A stretch of 9,288 nucleotides of DNA from Candidatus Cloacimonadota bacterium (GTDB taxonomy: Bacteria; Cloacimonadota; Cloacimonadia; Cloacimonadales; Cloacimonadaceae): assembly GCA_017995495.1 (NCBI GenBank), contig JAGOIS010000049.1, forward strand, positions 1-9,288, in the 5' to 3' direction. Position 1 is the first letter of the stretch; each line of letters begins with the position of its first letter. The translations under genes were made by a program, and so were the position numbers. This document shows, one piece after another, positions 1 to 6,267 of the stretch. Below the pieces are notes generated by a model, which did no database searches, had not been told where the DNA came from, and saw only the letters and a program-made list of their open reading frames with translations.

Positions 1-1429
1 CGGTATAGGTGGTGAAACCCAGCTTGGTGCCGATAAAGGGATTCACCTGCAGATGTGTTCCCCACAGGGTTTCGCGCAGGGCATCCTTGCGGTAGGCGAG
101 GTTGATGTAGTCCGTGGCATAGGGTGTGCCGCTCTGCAATTCGCTGTTGAAATGGGCTTCGGCCTCGCGCAGATCTTCATTGTCAAAGCGGGTGGTGGGA
201 ATAACGTAGTTGAAGATCTTGTCCTTGCCGTTTTCCTGGATGGTCTCGCCATCCTCGTCCACGTAAGCCACGGCGTCTTTGTTGTCCTGCGAGAACCAGG
301 CGGCCACGCCCAACCAGGGGTGCGTGATCTCGAGAGCGGCTCCGCGCAGGGCGTATTCCTGAGTGCGGGAAAGGTCGGGTGTGATGCCCAATATGCGTTT
401 GCTAAAGCCGTAGCCGGTCTTGCGGGCGCTGTAAAAATCGGTGTTTTCCATCACCAGGCCTTCCCCAAACGTGGCGCGGTAATGCCCCAGGTAGAGTTTC
501 AGCCTGGTGTTGTCCAGCAAAGGCAGGTCGGGGTTTTCATAGCCGGCGTAGAATTTGGAATCGGCCACGATCTCAGCCGGGCTTTTCTTGCTGATGGCCG
601 GTTCGCCCTTGGGGCTGTTGTACATCCAGCCCACTTTGTAGTTGTTGCCGTAGCGCGCGCGCAGTTTCACCATCACGTCCGGATCGATCTTGTCCATGTT
701 GAACCAGCCCCAGTAGGAAAGGTCCTTGCGGTGCGGGACTGTGACGCTGGAATTTTGGTAATCGCTGCGCAGGAAGCTCTCGTGATACATGTCGTAGGCG
801 CCTTCCTCCAGGTAGCGGGTGTTGTAGGAAAGCTGGGCGTCCCACATGAAGCGGTTTTTCACCGGGGGTTCCTTGTAATAGACGTAACTGCGGAGGTTGG
901 TATAGCCGTAATAGCTGAGCCCGGGGGAGTTGCGCAGGTCGCGCATGTCCGCGATCGTGTCGCCCAGGGCAGTCCTTTGCAGGATACCCACGGCGTCGAT
1001 GCCGGAAACGTTGGGCAGGCTGATGAAGTCGTCAAAGTGCATCTTGTTGACGTTCTGGGGGGTCATGAGGTAATCCTCCCAGACGTCGGACATGCCTTCG
1101 GAGGCGCCTTCATTGCTGTCCAGGCGTTCCAGCAGGTCGCGGATCTCTTCGCGCCTGGCCGCCACCTCGTCTTCCTCGATGTACAGCGAAACCACTGCCA
1201 GGTCTTTGATCCGCAGCAGGGTCGGCTGATCGATGGAAGGGATCTCGCGCAGCTGGTAGATATCGCTGAATGTGGCGATATAAGTGCGGTAGTCCAGGAT
1301 GTCCTGGGCTTGCCGCTCTGTGATCGGCAGCTGCATCAGTTCCCCGAGATTGGCGGTGTTCAAATCCACTTTGGCGGCTATCTGCCCCAAACAAAATAGG
1401 GCAAAGAGCAAGACAAATAACTTTTTCAT
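1..1429 (-). CDS. Secreted helix-hairpin-helix protein with barrel-like C-terminal region (3' end outside window)
   Basis: The minus strand is open from an ATG at 1429 to the left edge, giving 476 residues with no stop, so the C-terminus is missing. Residues 1-19 (MKKLFVLLFALFCLGQIAA) are a signal peptide with a likely cleavage after Ala-Ala. There is no convincing lipobox. Residues 21-80 form a ComEA-like helix-hairpin-helix domain that starts VDLNTANLGELMQLP. A second HHH-like segment lies at about 122-185. From about 195 on, the protein is rich in Tyr, Phe, Trp and Asn with alternating polar and apolar residues, as in outer-membrane beta-strands. It includes a FGEGLVMENTDFY stretch (321-333) resembling the FGQGLVL motif in HHH proteins of Bacteroidetes-like bacteria. 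An AAGGAA ribosome site precedes the ATG by 7-8 bases. The role is unknown; I infer an envelope or outer-membrane protein, not a DNA-uptake factor. A long open frame on the opposite strand is a shadow of this gene. Confidence 0.85.
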   Translation of the reverse strand, partial: MKKLFVLLFALFCLGQIAAKVDLNTANLGELMQLPITERQAQDILDYRTYIATFSDIYQLREIPSIDQPTLLRIKDLAVVSLYIEEDEVAARREEIRDLLERLDSNEGASEGMSDVWEDYLMTPQNVNKMHFDDFISLPNVSGIDAVGILQRTALGDTIADMRDLRNSPGLSYYGYTNLRSYVYYKEPPVKNRFMWDAQLSYNTRYLEEGAYDMYHESFLRSDYQNSSVTVPHRKDLSYWGWFNMDKIDPDVMVKLRARYGNNYKVGWMYNSPKGEPAISKKSPAEIVADSKFYAGYENPDLPLLDNTRLKLYLGHYRATFGEGLVMENTDFYSARKTGYGFSKRILGITPDLSRTQEYALRGAALEITHPWLGVAAWFSQDNKDAVAYVDEDGETIQENGKDKIFNYVIPTTRFDNEDLREAEAHFNSELQSGTPYATDYINLAYRKDALRETLWGTHLQVNPFIGTKLGFTTYT

Positions 1430-1487
1430 CGCTTTTCCTTACTATGCTTTATACTTTTGAAGCTAACAGTATTTCCATGAAATTCAC

Positions 1488-1515
1488 ATTATCTGGACTA
1501 CTGCTAATCTGTAAA
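1488..1515 (-). promoter_or_regulatory. Putative sigma70-type promoter of the HHH gene
   Basis: Read on the minus strand, TTTACA (1515-1510) is followed after 16 bases by GATAAT (1493-1488). Each hexamer matches the consensus at five of six positions. The predicted transcript would have a leader of roughly 50 bases before the ATG at 1429. This is consensus matching only. Confidence 0.45.
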
Positions 1516-1586
1516 GCTTTTTTTGAGTTTGGCCCTGCCTTTATTCGGGTGTTCTGCCAACTTTTCCCGGCCGTCCCATCTCCCCA

Positions 1587-1663
1587 GCGATCAATACGGA
1601 ATAAATACGGAATCAATACGGATTTCATCCGTATTGATTCCGTATTTATTCCGTATTGATCGC
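1587..1663. repeat. Perfect 37-bp inverted repeat with 3-base loop, built of 11-bp tandem repeats
   Basis: The arms at 1587-1623 and 1627-1663 are exact reverse complements over 37 bp, separated by only TTC. Each arm is itself three tandem 11-mers of the form TCAATACGGAA, TAAATACGGAA, TCAATACGGAT, so the whole is six copies of an 11-mer arranged head to head. The arm is AT-rich, there is no flanking T-run, and no gene ends here, so it does not look like an ordinary terminator. Its right edge abuts the first copy of the palindromic array. It could be a protein-binding site array, a cruciform-forming element, or part of a non-autonomous mobile element. The function is unknown. Confidence 0.9.
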
Positions 1664-1970
1664 CGGCCATGGAGTTCAAAGAGCCAAAACAAGTTTCGCG
1701 TGATCACCAGATGCCTGGGCTCTTTGGACTTCAGGCGGGCCTGCTGTTTGAGTCCAAGCCGGCTTTGGAGTTCAAAGAGCCAAAGCAAGTTTCGCGTGAT
1801 CATAAGATGCCTGAGCTCTTTGGACTTCAGGCGGGCCTGCTGTTTGAAGTGCTGTTTGGAGCCCAAGCCGGCCATGGAGTTCAAAGAGCCTAAACAAGAT
1901 TCACGTGATCATCAGATGCCTGGGCTCTTTGGACTTCATCCGGGCCTGATGTTTGGAGTCCAAGCCGGCC
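1663..1970. repeat. Array of three palindromic repeats with conserved 32-base centres
   Basis: Three copies start at 1663, 1759 and 1868 (periods 96 and 109; the second copy carries about 13 extra bases near 1847-1859), and a fourth partial start is at 1965. In every copy the left arm AGTTCAAAGAGCC (1673-1685, 1769-1781, 1878-1890) is exactly 32 bases from a right arm GGCTCTTTGGACT (1718-1730, 1814-1826, 1923-1935). The arms pair over 12-13 bp with one T/G position. The second copy loses one closing pair. The 32-base centres are also conserved and contain CGTGATCA and AGATGCCTG. The linkers contain smaller dyads around CCGGC. The reading frame is kept between copies 1 and 2 but broken before copy 3, there is no ribosome site, and I do not call it coding. 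It resembles intergenic palindromic repeat families (REP, BIME or MITE-like), but I cannot name a family. Confidence 0.85.
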
Positions 1971-2020
1971 TTGAATCATGAGGATACTCTGAGATCTTTT
2001 TTGCCGGCTTGAACTCCAAA
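1952..2020. repeat. 18-bp imperfect inverted repeat closing the palindromic block
   Basis: TTTGGAGTCCAAGCCGGC (1952-1969) is the reverse complement of 2003-2020 apart from one position. The separation is 33 bases, close to the 32-base centre of the neighbouring copies. The core CTTTGGAGTTCAA, which recurs in the array, appears inverted at 2009-2021. The right arm ends 4 bases from the stop codon of the minus-strand SUMF1 remnant, so in that direction it could act as a 3'-end hairpin. I see no T-run on the minus-strand side, so terminator function is only a possibility. Confidence 0.65.
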
Positions 2021-2024
2021 GTGG

Positions 2025-2159
2025 TCAAGGTATGTTCCTGCAGATGCGGAAGCCAACGTCGTAGTAGCTGCTGGTGGCATCGTAGTTGAGCAGAAGCGAA
2101 ACTGTGCAGAAATCGGCATAAATACCCCAGCCACCGCTCCGGTTGCCCGGGAACCGGAT
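2025..2159 (-). pseudogene. Orphan C-terminal fragment of a SUMF1/formylglycine-generating-enzyme-like protein
   Basis: On the minus strand, 44 codons from 2159 end in TGA at 2025. They read with the typical end of the FGE-sulfatase (SUMF1) domain: GNRSGGWGIYADFCTVS, then SSYYDVGFRICRNIP. The SYY-x-(I/V)-GFR-(x)-CR ending and the aromatic-GIYADFC stretch are what I recognise. An in-frame TAA lies directly upstream (2162-2160), there is no start codon or ribosome site, and the expected preceding 150-250 residues of the domain are absent. It is therefore a leftover 3' end, not a gene. The frame has stayed open and its conserved residues are intact, which suggests a recent truncation. The overlapping 83-aa frame on the same strand (1936-2187) is a wrong-frame reading of this segment. 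Confidence 0.7.
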
Positions 2160-2165
2160 TTATGA

Positions 2166-2187
2166 TTGACAAAAAGGGCCCTGTCAA
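2166..2187. promoter_or_regulatory. TTGACA-N10-TGTCAA dyad upstream of ppdK
   Basis: TTGACA (2166-2171) and TGTCAA (2182-2187) are perfect 6-bp inverted repeats with a 10-base spacer. They lie 44 bases before the ppdK start. TTGACA is also a perfect -35 hexamer, but I find no good -10 hexamer at 16-18 bases (17 gives ATCAGG). It could be a regulator-binding dyad, a promoter with a poor -10, or chance. Confidence 0.3.
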
Positions 2188-2231
2188 AATCAGGTTAGAA
2201 AATATTGAAAATAACCACTAATGGAGGATAA

Positions 2232-4952
2232 ATGCCAGATACCAAAAGAGTTTACCTGTTCGGCAACGGAAGTGCCGAAGGCAGGGCGGACATGAAGAAC
2301 CTGCTGGGCGGCAAAGGCGCCAACCTCGCCGAGATGAATCTCATCGGCGTGCCCGTGCCCCCCGGATTCACCATCACCACCGATGCCTGCAACGAATTTA
2401 CCCAACTGGGCGAAGCCAGGATACGGGAGCTTCTGCTGGCCGAGGTGCAAAACGCCGTGAAGCACATCGAAGGCCTGATGCGCATGAGTTTCGGCTCCAA
2501 CGAAAACCCGCTGCTGGTCTCGGTTCGCAGCGGCGCCCGGGCCTCCATGCCCGGCATGATGGACACCATCCTGAACCTGGGCATGAACGACAACGCCGTG
2601 CAGGGCATCATCAAAAAGACCGGCAATGAACGTTTCGCCTGGGACAGCTACCGCAGATTCGTGCAGATGTACGGCGACGTGGTGCTGGGCCTCAAACCCG
2701 CCAGCAAAGAGGAACATGACCCCTTTGAAGTGATCATCGACGAGATGAAAGAAGAAAAAGGGGTGCAGCAGGACCTGGACCTGAGCGCCGCCGACCTGAA
2801 AGAATTGGTGGCCCGCTTCAAGAAAGCCGTGAAAGACAACACTGGCCACGATTTTCCGGATGACCCCTGGGAACAGCTTTGGGGCGCGGTGTTTGCCGTA
2901 TTCAACAGCTGGAACAACGACCGGGCCATCTTTTATCGCCAGTTGAACGGCATTCCGGACGGCTGGGGCACCGCGGTGAACGTGCAGGCCATGGTTTTCG
3001 GCAATATGGGCGAGACCAGCGCCACCGGCGTGGCCTTCACCCGTGACGCCGGCACCGGCGAGAACCTTTTCAACGGCGAATACCTGATCAACGCCCAGGG
3101 CGAAGACGTGGTGGCCGGCATCCGCACACCGCAGCAGATCACCAAAATTGGTTCGCAACGCTGGGCCGCACTGGCCGGAGTGTCCGAAGCCGACCGCGCC
3201 GCCAAATTCCCATCCCTGGAAGAGGCGATGCCAACGGTCTATCAGGAACTTTTCGCCACCCAGAAAAAGCTGGAAACACATGCCAAAGATATGCAGGACA
3301 TCGAGTTCACCATCCAGGAAGGCAAACTCTGGATGCTGCAGACCCGCAACGGCAAACGCACCGGTTTTGCGATGGTGAAAGTAGCCATGGACCTGGTGCG
3401 CGAGGGCCTGATCGATGAAAAGACCGCCCTGCTGCGCATGGAGCCCAACAAACTCGACGAGCTGCTGCATCCTGTGTTTTCAAAAGAAGGCCTGGCCAAA
3501 GCCACCGAGATCGCCAAGGGCCTGCCCGCCTCTCCTGGCGCGGCAACAGGCCAGATCGTCTTCTTTGCCGACGATGCCGAAGCCTGGGCCGCCCAGGGCA
3601 AGAAGGTGATCCTCTGCCGTTTGGAAACCTCTCCGGAAGACCTGCGCGGCATGAACGTCGCCAAAGGCATCCTCACAGCCCGCGGAGGCATGACCTCCCA
3701 CGCGGCGGTGGTGGCCCGCGGCATGGGCAAATGCTGCGTTTCCGGAGCCGGAACCCTGAATATCGACAACAAGACCCGCGCCATGAGCGTGGGCGGAAAA
3801 ATCTATAAAGAAGGTGACTGGATCTCCCTCAACGGCAGCACCGGCCAGGTGCTCGAGGGCCAGATCGAGACCGTCGATCCGGAACTCAGCGGCGATTTTG
3901 CCGAAATCATGAATCTGGCGGAAAAACACACCAGAATGTATGTGCGCACCAATGCCGACACCCCCAAGGATGCCAGCGTGGCCCGCAATTTCGGCGCCAA
4001 GGGCATCGGGCTCTGCCGCACCGAACACATGTTCTTTGAAGGCGACCGCATCAAAGCCATGCGCGAAATGATCCTGGCCGCCAATGAAGCCGGACGCAGA
4101 AAGGCTTTGGACAAACTGCTGCCCATCCAACGCGCCGATTTCGAAGGCATCTTCACCGCCATGGACGGCTTCCCAGTCACCATCCGGCTGCTGGATCCGC
4201 CCCTGCACGAGTTTGTGCCTCACGAGGAAGCGCAGCAGCAGATCATGGCCGACGAACTTGGCCTGACCCTGCAAACCGTGAAAGACCGCGTGAATTCCCT
4301 GCACGAGATGAATCCCATGCTGGGCCACCGCGGCTGCCGCCTCGGAAACACCTATCCCGAGATCACCGAAATGCAGGCCCGCGCGATCATCGAGGCCGCG
4401 CTCAACGTTCAGGCCAAAGGCGTGAAGGTGCTTCCTGAGATCATGGTCCCGCTGATCGGCACCGAAGCTGAATTCAAGCTGCAGGAACAGATCATCCGCG
4501 CCACCGCGGAAAAGGTCTTCGCGGAAAAGGGCGCCAAGGTTGAATACCTGGTGGGAACGATGATCGAGATCCCCCGGGCGGCACTGGTCGCGGACAAGAT
4601 CGCCGTCAACGCCGAGTTCTTCAGCTTCGGCACCAACGACCTCACCCAGATGACCTTTGGCTACTCCCGCGACGACGCCGGGGTCTTCCTCCCGGTCTAT
4701 CTGGCCAAAAACCTGCTCAAATCCGATCCCTTCCAGATCTTGGACCAGGAAGGCGTGGGACAGCTGGTGCAGATGGGCACCGAGCGCGGACGCCAGACCA
4801 GGCCCGACCTGAAAGTGGGGATCTGTGGCGAGCACGGCGGCGAGCCCAACAGCGTGGAATTCTGCCACCGCGTGGGCATGAACTACGTGAGCTGTTCACC
4901 CTACCGCGTGCCGATCGCCAGGCTGGCCGCCGCCATGGCCGCCATCCGCTAA
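2232..4952 (+). CDS. ppdK: Pyruvate, phosphate dikinase
   Basis: This 906-residue cytoplasmic enzyme interconverts ATP, phosphate and pyruvate with AMP, pyrophosphate and PEP, and can run in the glycolytic or gluconeogenic direction. The length is normal for the family. The N-terminal ATP-grasp part carries LLGGKGANLAEM (Lys28) and VRSGARASMPGMMDT. The swivelling phosphohistidine domain has GGMTSHAAVVARGMG with catalytic His490. The C-terminal PEP/pyruvate barrel has GLCRTEHMFF (Arg596), IRLLDPPLHEF (Arg652), GTNDLTQMTFGYSRDD (Asn802, Asp803) and GICGEHGG (Cys865). These match His455, Arg561, Arg617, Asn768 and Cys831 of the Clostridium symbiosum enzyme with a constant offset of 34-35, so all key residues are present. 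GGAGG at 2223-2227 supports the ATG. It appears monocistronic, with a strong terminator 24 bases after the stop. Large minus-strand frames across it are shadows. Confidence 0.98.
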   Translation: MPDTKRVYLFGNGSAEGRADMKNLLGGKGANLAEMNLIGVPVPPGFTITTDACNEFTQLGEARIRELLLAEVQNAVKHIEGLMRMSFGSNENPLLVSVRSGARASMPGMMDTILNLGMNDNAVQGIIKKTGNERFAWDSYRRFVQMYGDVVLGLKPASKEEHDPFEVIIDEMKEEKGVQQDLDLSAADLKELVARFKKAVKDNTGHDFPDDPWEQLWGAVFAVFNSWNNDRAIFYRQLNGIPDGWGTAVNVQAMVFGNMGETSATGVAFTRDAGTGENLFNGEYLINAQGEDVVAGIRTPQQITKIGSQRWAALAGVSEADRAAKFPSLEEAMPTVYQELFATQKKLETHAKDMQDIEFTIQEGKLWMLQTRNGKRTGFAMVKVAMDLVREGLIDEKTALLRMEPNKLDELLHPVFSKEGLAKATEIAKGLPASPGAATGQIVFFADDAEAWAAQGKKVILCRLETSPEDLRGMNVAKGILTARGGMTSHAAVVARGMGKCCVSGAGTLNIDNKTRAMSVGGKIYKEGDWISLNGSTGQVLEGQIETVDPELSGDFAEIMNLAEKHTRMYVRTNADTPKDASVARNFGAKGIGLCRTEHMFFEGDRIKAMREMILAANEAGRRKALDKLLPIQRADFEGIFTAMDGFPVTIRLLDPPLHEFVPHEEAQQQIMADELGLTLQTVKDRVNSLHEMNPMLGHRGCRLGNTYPEITEMQARAIIEAALNVQAKGVKVLPEIMVPLIGTEAEFKLQEQIIRATAEKVFAEKGAKVEYLVGTMIEIPRAALVADKIAVNAEFFSFGTNDLTQMTFGYSRDDAGVFLPVYLAKNLLKSDPFQILDQEGVGQLVQMGTERGRQTRPDLKVGICGEHGGEPNSVEFCHRVGMNYVSCSPYRVPIARLAAAMAAIR

Positions 4953-4976
4953 GATCATATACGACAAAACAATGCC

Positions 4977-5008
4977 GCGCCGGAGAAAAATCTCTCCGGC
5001 GCTTTTTT
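4977..5008 (+). terminator. Intrinsic terminator of ppdK
   Basis: A perfect 10-bp GC-rich stem (GCGCCGGAGA at 4977-4986 with TCTCCGGCGC at 4993-5002) has a 6-base loop and is followed directly by six T (5003-5008). It lies 24 bases after the ppdK stop. It separates ppdK from the next transcription unit. Confidence 0.93.
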
Positions 5009-5089
5009 CGCCTGGCTTTCTCATTATGTGAGATGTTGCTCCATTTGTCGCTCCAGCCACCCGAATCGAACATCAGCCCAAAAAAGTAA

Positions 5090-5118
5090 TTGACCGTTTT
5101 GGAGCGGGTGGAAATAAT
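5090..5118 (+). promoter_or_regulatory. Putative sigma70-type promoter of the YkvA-rdgB-phosphohexomutase operon
   Basis: TTGACC (5090-5095) and AATAAT (5113-5118) each match the consensus at five of six positions with an ideal 17-base spacer. Transcription would begin near 5125, leaving a leader of only about 10 bases with the GAGG ribosome site (5127-5130) inside it. The short leader is a reason for caution. Confidence 0.45.
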
Positions 5119-5135
5119 GGATTTACGAGGTAATT

Positions 5136-5657
5136 ATGGAAAACGAGATCTTTGAAGGACAGGATGTTACCGATTCCGAAAGGGATGAATTCGAGGACCG
5201 CATAGTTGATGTGGACGAGGCCAAACTTCAGTTCTACGAGAAACTGAGAAAGAAAGCCAAGGACTGGACCGGCGGAAAGACCGGCAAGGCCGGCAACAAA
5301 CTGGCGGAATACCTTTTCCTGTTGCCGGATTTCTTCATTTTGGTAAGCCGCGTCGCGATGGACAAACGCGTGCCCACGAAGCGCAAGCTGATGCTGGGCG
5401 GGATTATCGCCTATGTGATGCTGCCTCTGGACATCATCCCGGATTTCATCCCGGTTCTGGGCTCCGTTGACGACCTGGTGCTGGTGGTGCTGGGGCTGAA
5501 CATGCTGCTCAACGATGTCGACCAAAAAGTGCTGGAGGATAACTGGAGCGGCGAGGGTGACGTTTTGCACCTGCTGCAGAAGATCACCGCCACCGCCGAT
5601 AAATTCTTGGACAAAAACGTGCTGGCCCGCATCAAGAAGTGGCTGAAAATCAAGTAG
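5136..5657 (+). CDS. YkvA/DUF1232 family membrane protein
   Basis: The gene encodes 173 residues. Residues 84-125 hold the DUF1232 core: a hydrophobic stretch with AYVMLPLDIIPDFIPVLGS followed by VDDLVLVVLG. This is the family signature, with the conserved P-x-D-x-I-P-D-x-(I)-P and the D-D pair (Asp112, Asp113). The core probably forms a membrane-associated hairpin. The N-terminus (1-45) is highly charged and probably cytoplasmic, and the C-terminus ends in a basic helix (RIKKWLKIK). The biochemical function of the family is not established. GAGG at 5127-5130 supports the ATG; an out-of-frame ATG at 5117 is not used. The stop is 2 bases before the rdgB start, so the two are very likely cotranscribed and translationally coupled. 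Confidence 0.9.
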   Translation: MENEIFEGQDVTDSERDEFEDRIVDVDEAKLQFYEKLRKKAKDWTGGKTGKAGNKLAEYLFLLPDFFILVSRVAMDKRVPTKRKLMLGGIIAYVMLPLDIIPDFIPVLGSVDDLVLVVLGLNMLLNDVDQKVLEDNWSGEGDVLHLLQKITATADKFLDKNVLARIKKWLKIK

Positions 5658-5659
5658 GC

Positions 5660-6256
5660 ATGTTCCGGCTCCTGATCGCCTCCCGGAATCCGGACAAGAT
5701 AGCCGAGATCCGCGAGCTGTTGGCTGGTTTGGAGGTGGAGTTGCTGTCCCTGCTTGATTTTCCCGAATTTCCCGCCACGGTTGAAGACCAGCCCACCCTG
5801 CGCGGCAATGCCGCAAAGAAAGCCCTGGAGGCGGCTCGCCACACCAAATTGATCTGCCTGGCAGACGATACGGGGCTGTTCATCCACGCTCTGGACGGCC
5901 AGCCGGGAGTTTTGGCCGCCCGCTTTGCCGGAGAGCATTGCAGCTACAAAGACAACCGGGACAAGGCCTTGCTGCTGTTGAAAGGAGTCCCGGACCGCCG
6001 CGCGGAGTTTCGCACCTGCGCTGTGCTGGCCGCCCCGGACGGTGTTGTCACCTTCAGGGAAGGTGTGATGCCGGGCAGGATCTCCGCAGAGGAGCTGGGT
6101 GCAAACGGCTTCGGCTACGATTCAATCTTCATCCCCGATCCCGGTGACCGCACCTATGCCCAGATGACAGACGCGGAAAAGAACTCCCTTTCCCACCGGG
6201 CCATGGCCCTCGAGGCCATGCTGCCGGTTTTGCATGAACTAATGGAAACAAAATAA
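5660..6256 (+). CDS. rdgB: XTP/dITP diphosphatase (non-canonical purine NTP pyrophosphatase, RdgB/HAM1 family)
   Basis: This 198-residue cytoplasmic enzyme hydrolyses dITP, ITP and XTP to the monophosphate and pyrophosphate, keeping deaminated purines out of nucleic acids. The length is typical. Conserved blocks in order are IASRNPDKIAEIREL (6-20, nucleotide binding), LADDTGLFIHAL (67-78, with Asp70 in the position of E. coli catalytic Asp69), GQPGVLAARFAGE (80-92), NGFGYDSIF (149-157; the family usually has Pro where Ser155 stands), and EKNSLSHRAMAL (173-184). I chose the ATG at 5660 because homologues begin just before the SRNPDK block. A GTG at 5639 would add seven residues inside the previous gene. 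The ribosome site is weak, so coupling to the upstream stop is likely. The next gene begins 11 bases after the stop. Confidence 0.95.
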   Translation: MFRLLIASRNPDKIAEIRELLAGLEVELLSLLDFPEFPATVEDQPTLRGNAAKKALEAARHTKLICLADDTGLFIHALDGQPGVLAARFAGEHCSYKDNRDKALLLLKGVPDRRAEFRTCAVLAAPDGVVTFREGVMPGRISAEELGANGFGYDSIFIPDPGDRTYAQMTDAEKNSLSHRAMALEAMLPVLHELMETK

Positions 6257-6261
6257 AGAGG
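6257..6261 (+). promoter_or_regulatory. Ribosome binding site deciding the phosphohexomutase start
   Basis: AGAGG lies 6 bases before the ATG at 6268. A TTG at 6262 in the same frame would directly abut this site with no spacing, so the ATG is the better start. Confidence 0.7.
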
Positions 6262-6267
6262 TTGATT

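Noticed and set aside
53..1399. 448-residue open frame on the plus strand
   Set aside because: It lies antisense to the HHH gene, which has a signal peptide, recognisable domain, ribosome site and promoter. The plus-strand product is low-complexity Val/Gly/Ala/His-rich, as expected for a complement shadow of GC-rich code.
1663..1970. CRISPR array
   Set aside because: The units are 58-base palindromes at periods of 96 and 109 with similar, not unique, sequence between them, and no cas genes are present.
1523..1981. Open frames of 70-150 residues across the palindromic repeats, including in-frame 32-residue repeats from 1669
   Set aside because: There is no ribosome site, the frame is broken between the second and third copies, and frames exist on both strands because the DNA is palindromic. 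The differences between copies fall at all codon positions.
3480..4868. Long minus-strand frames opposite ppdK (also 2190-3470)
   Set aside because: They are antisense to a complete ppdK with all catalytic residues, and the products show no recognisable family and a His/Gly/Ala-rich shadow composition.
4953..5135. Small gene in the ppdK to YkvA gap
   Set aside because: The 118-residue minus-strand frame here runs into ppdK antisense, has Arg-rich shadow composition, and spans the ppdK terminator.
5639..5659. Upstream GTG start for rdgB
   Set aside because: It adds seven residues not expected in the family, lies inside the preceding gene and has no ribosome site. The ATG at 5660 fits the family N-terminus.
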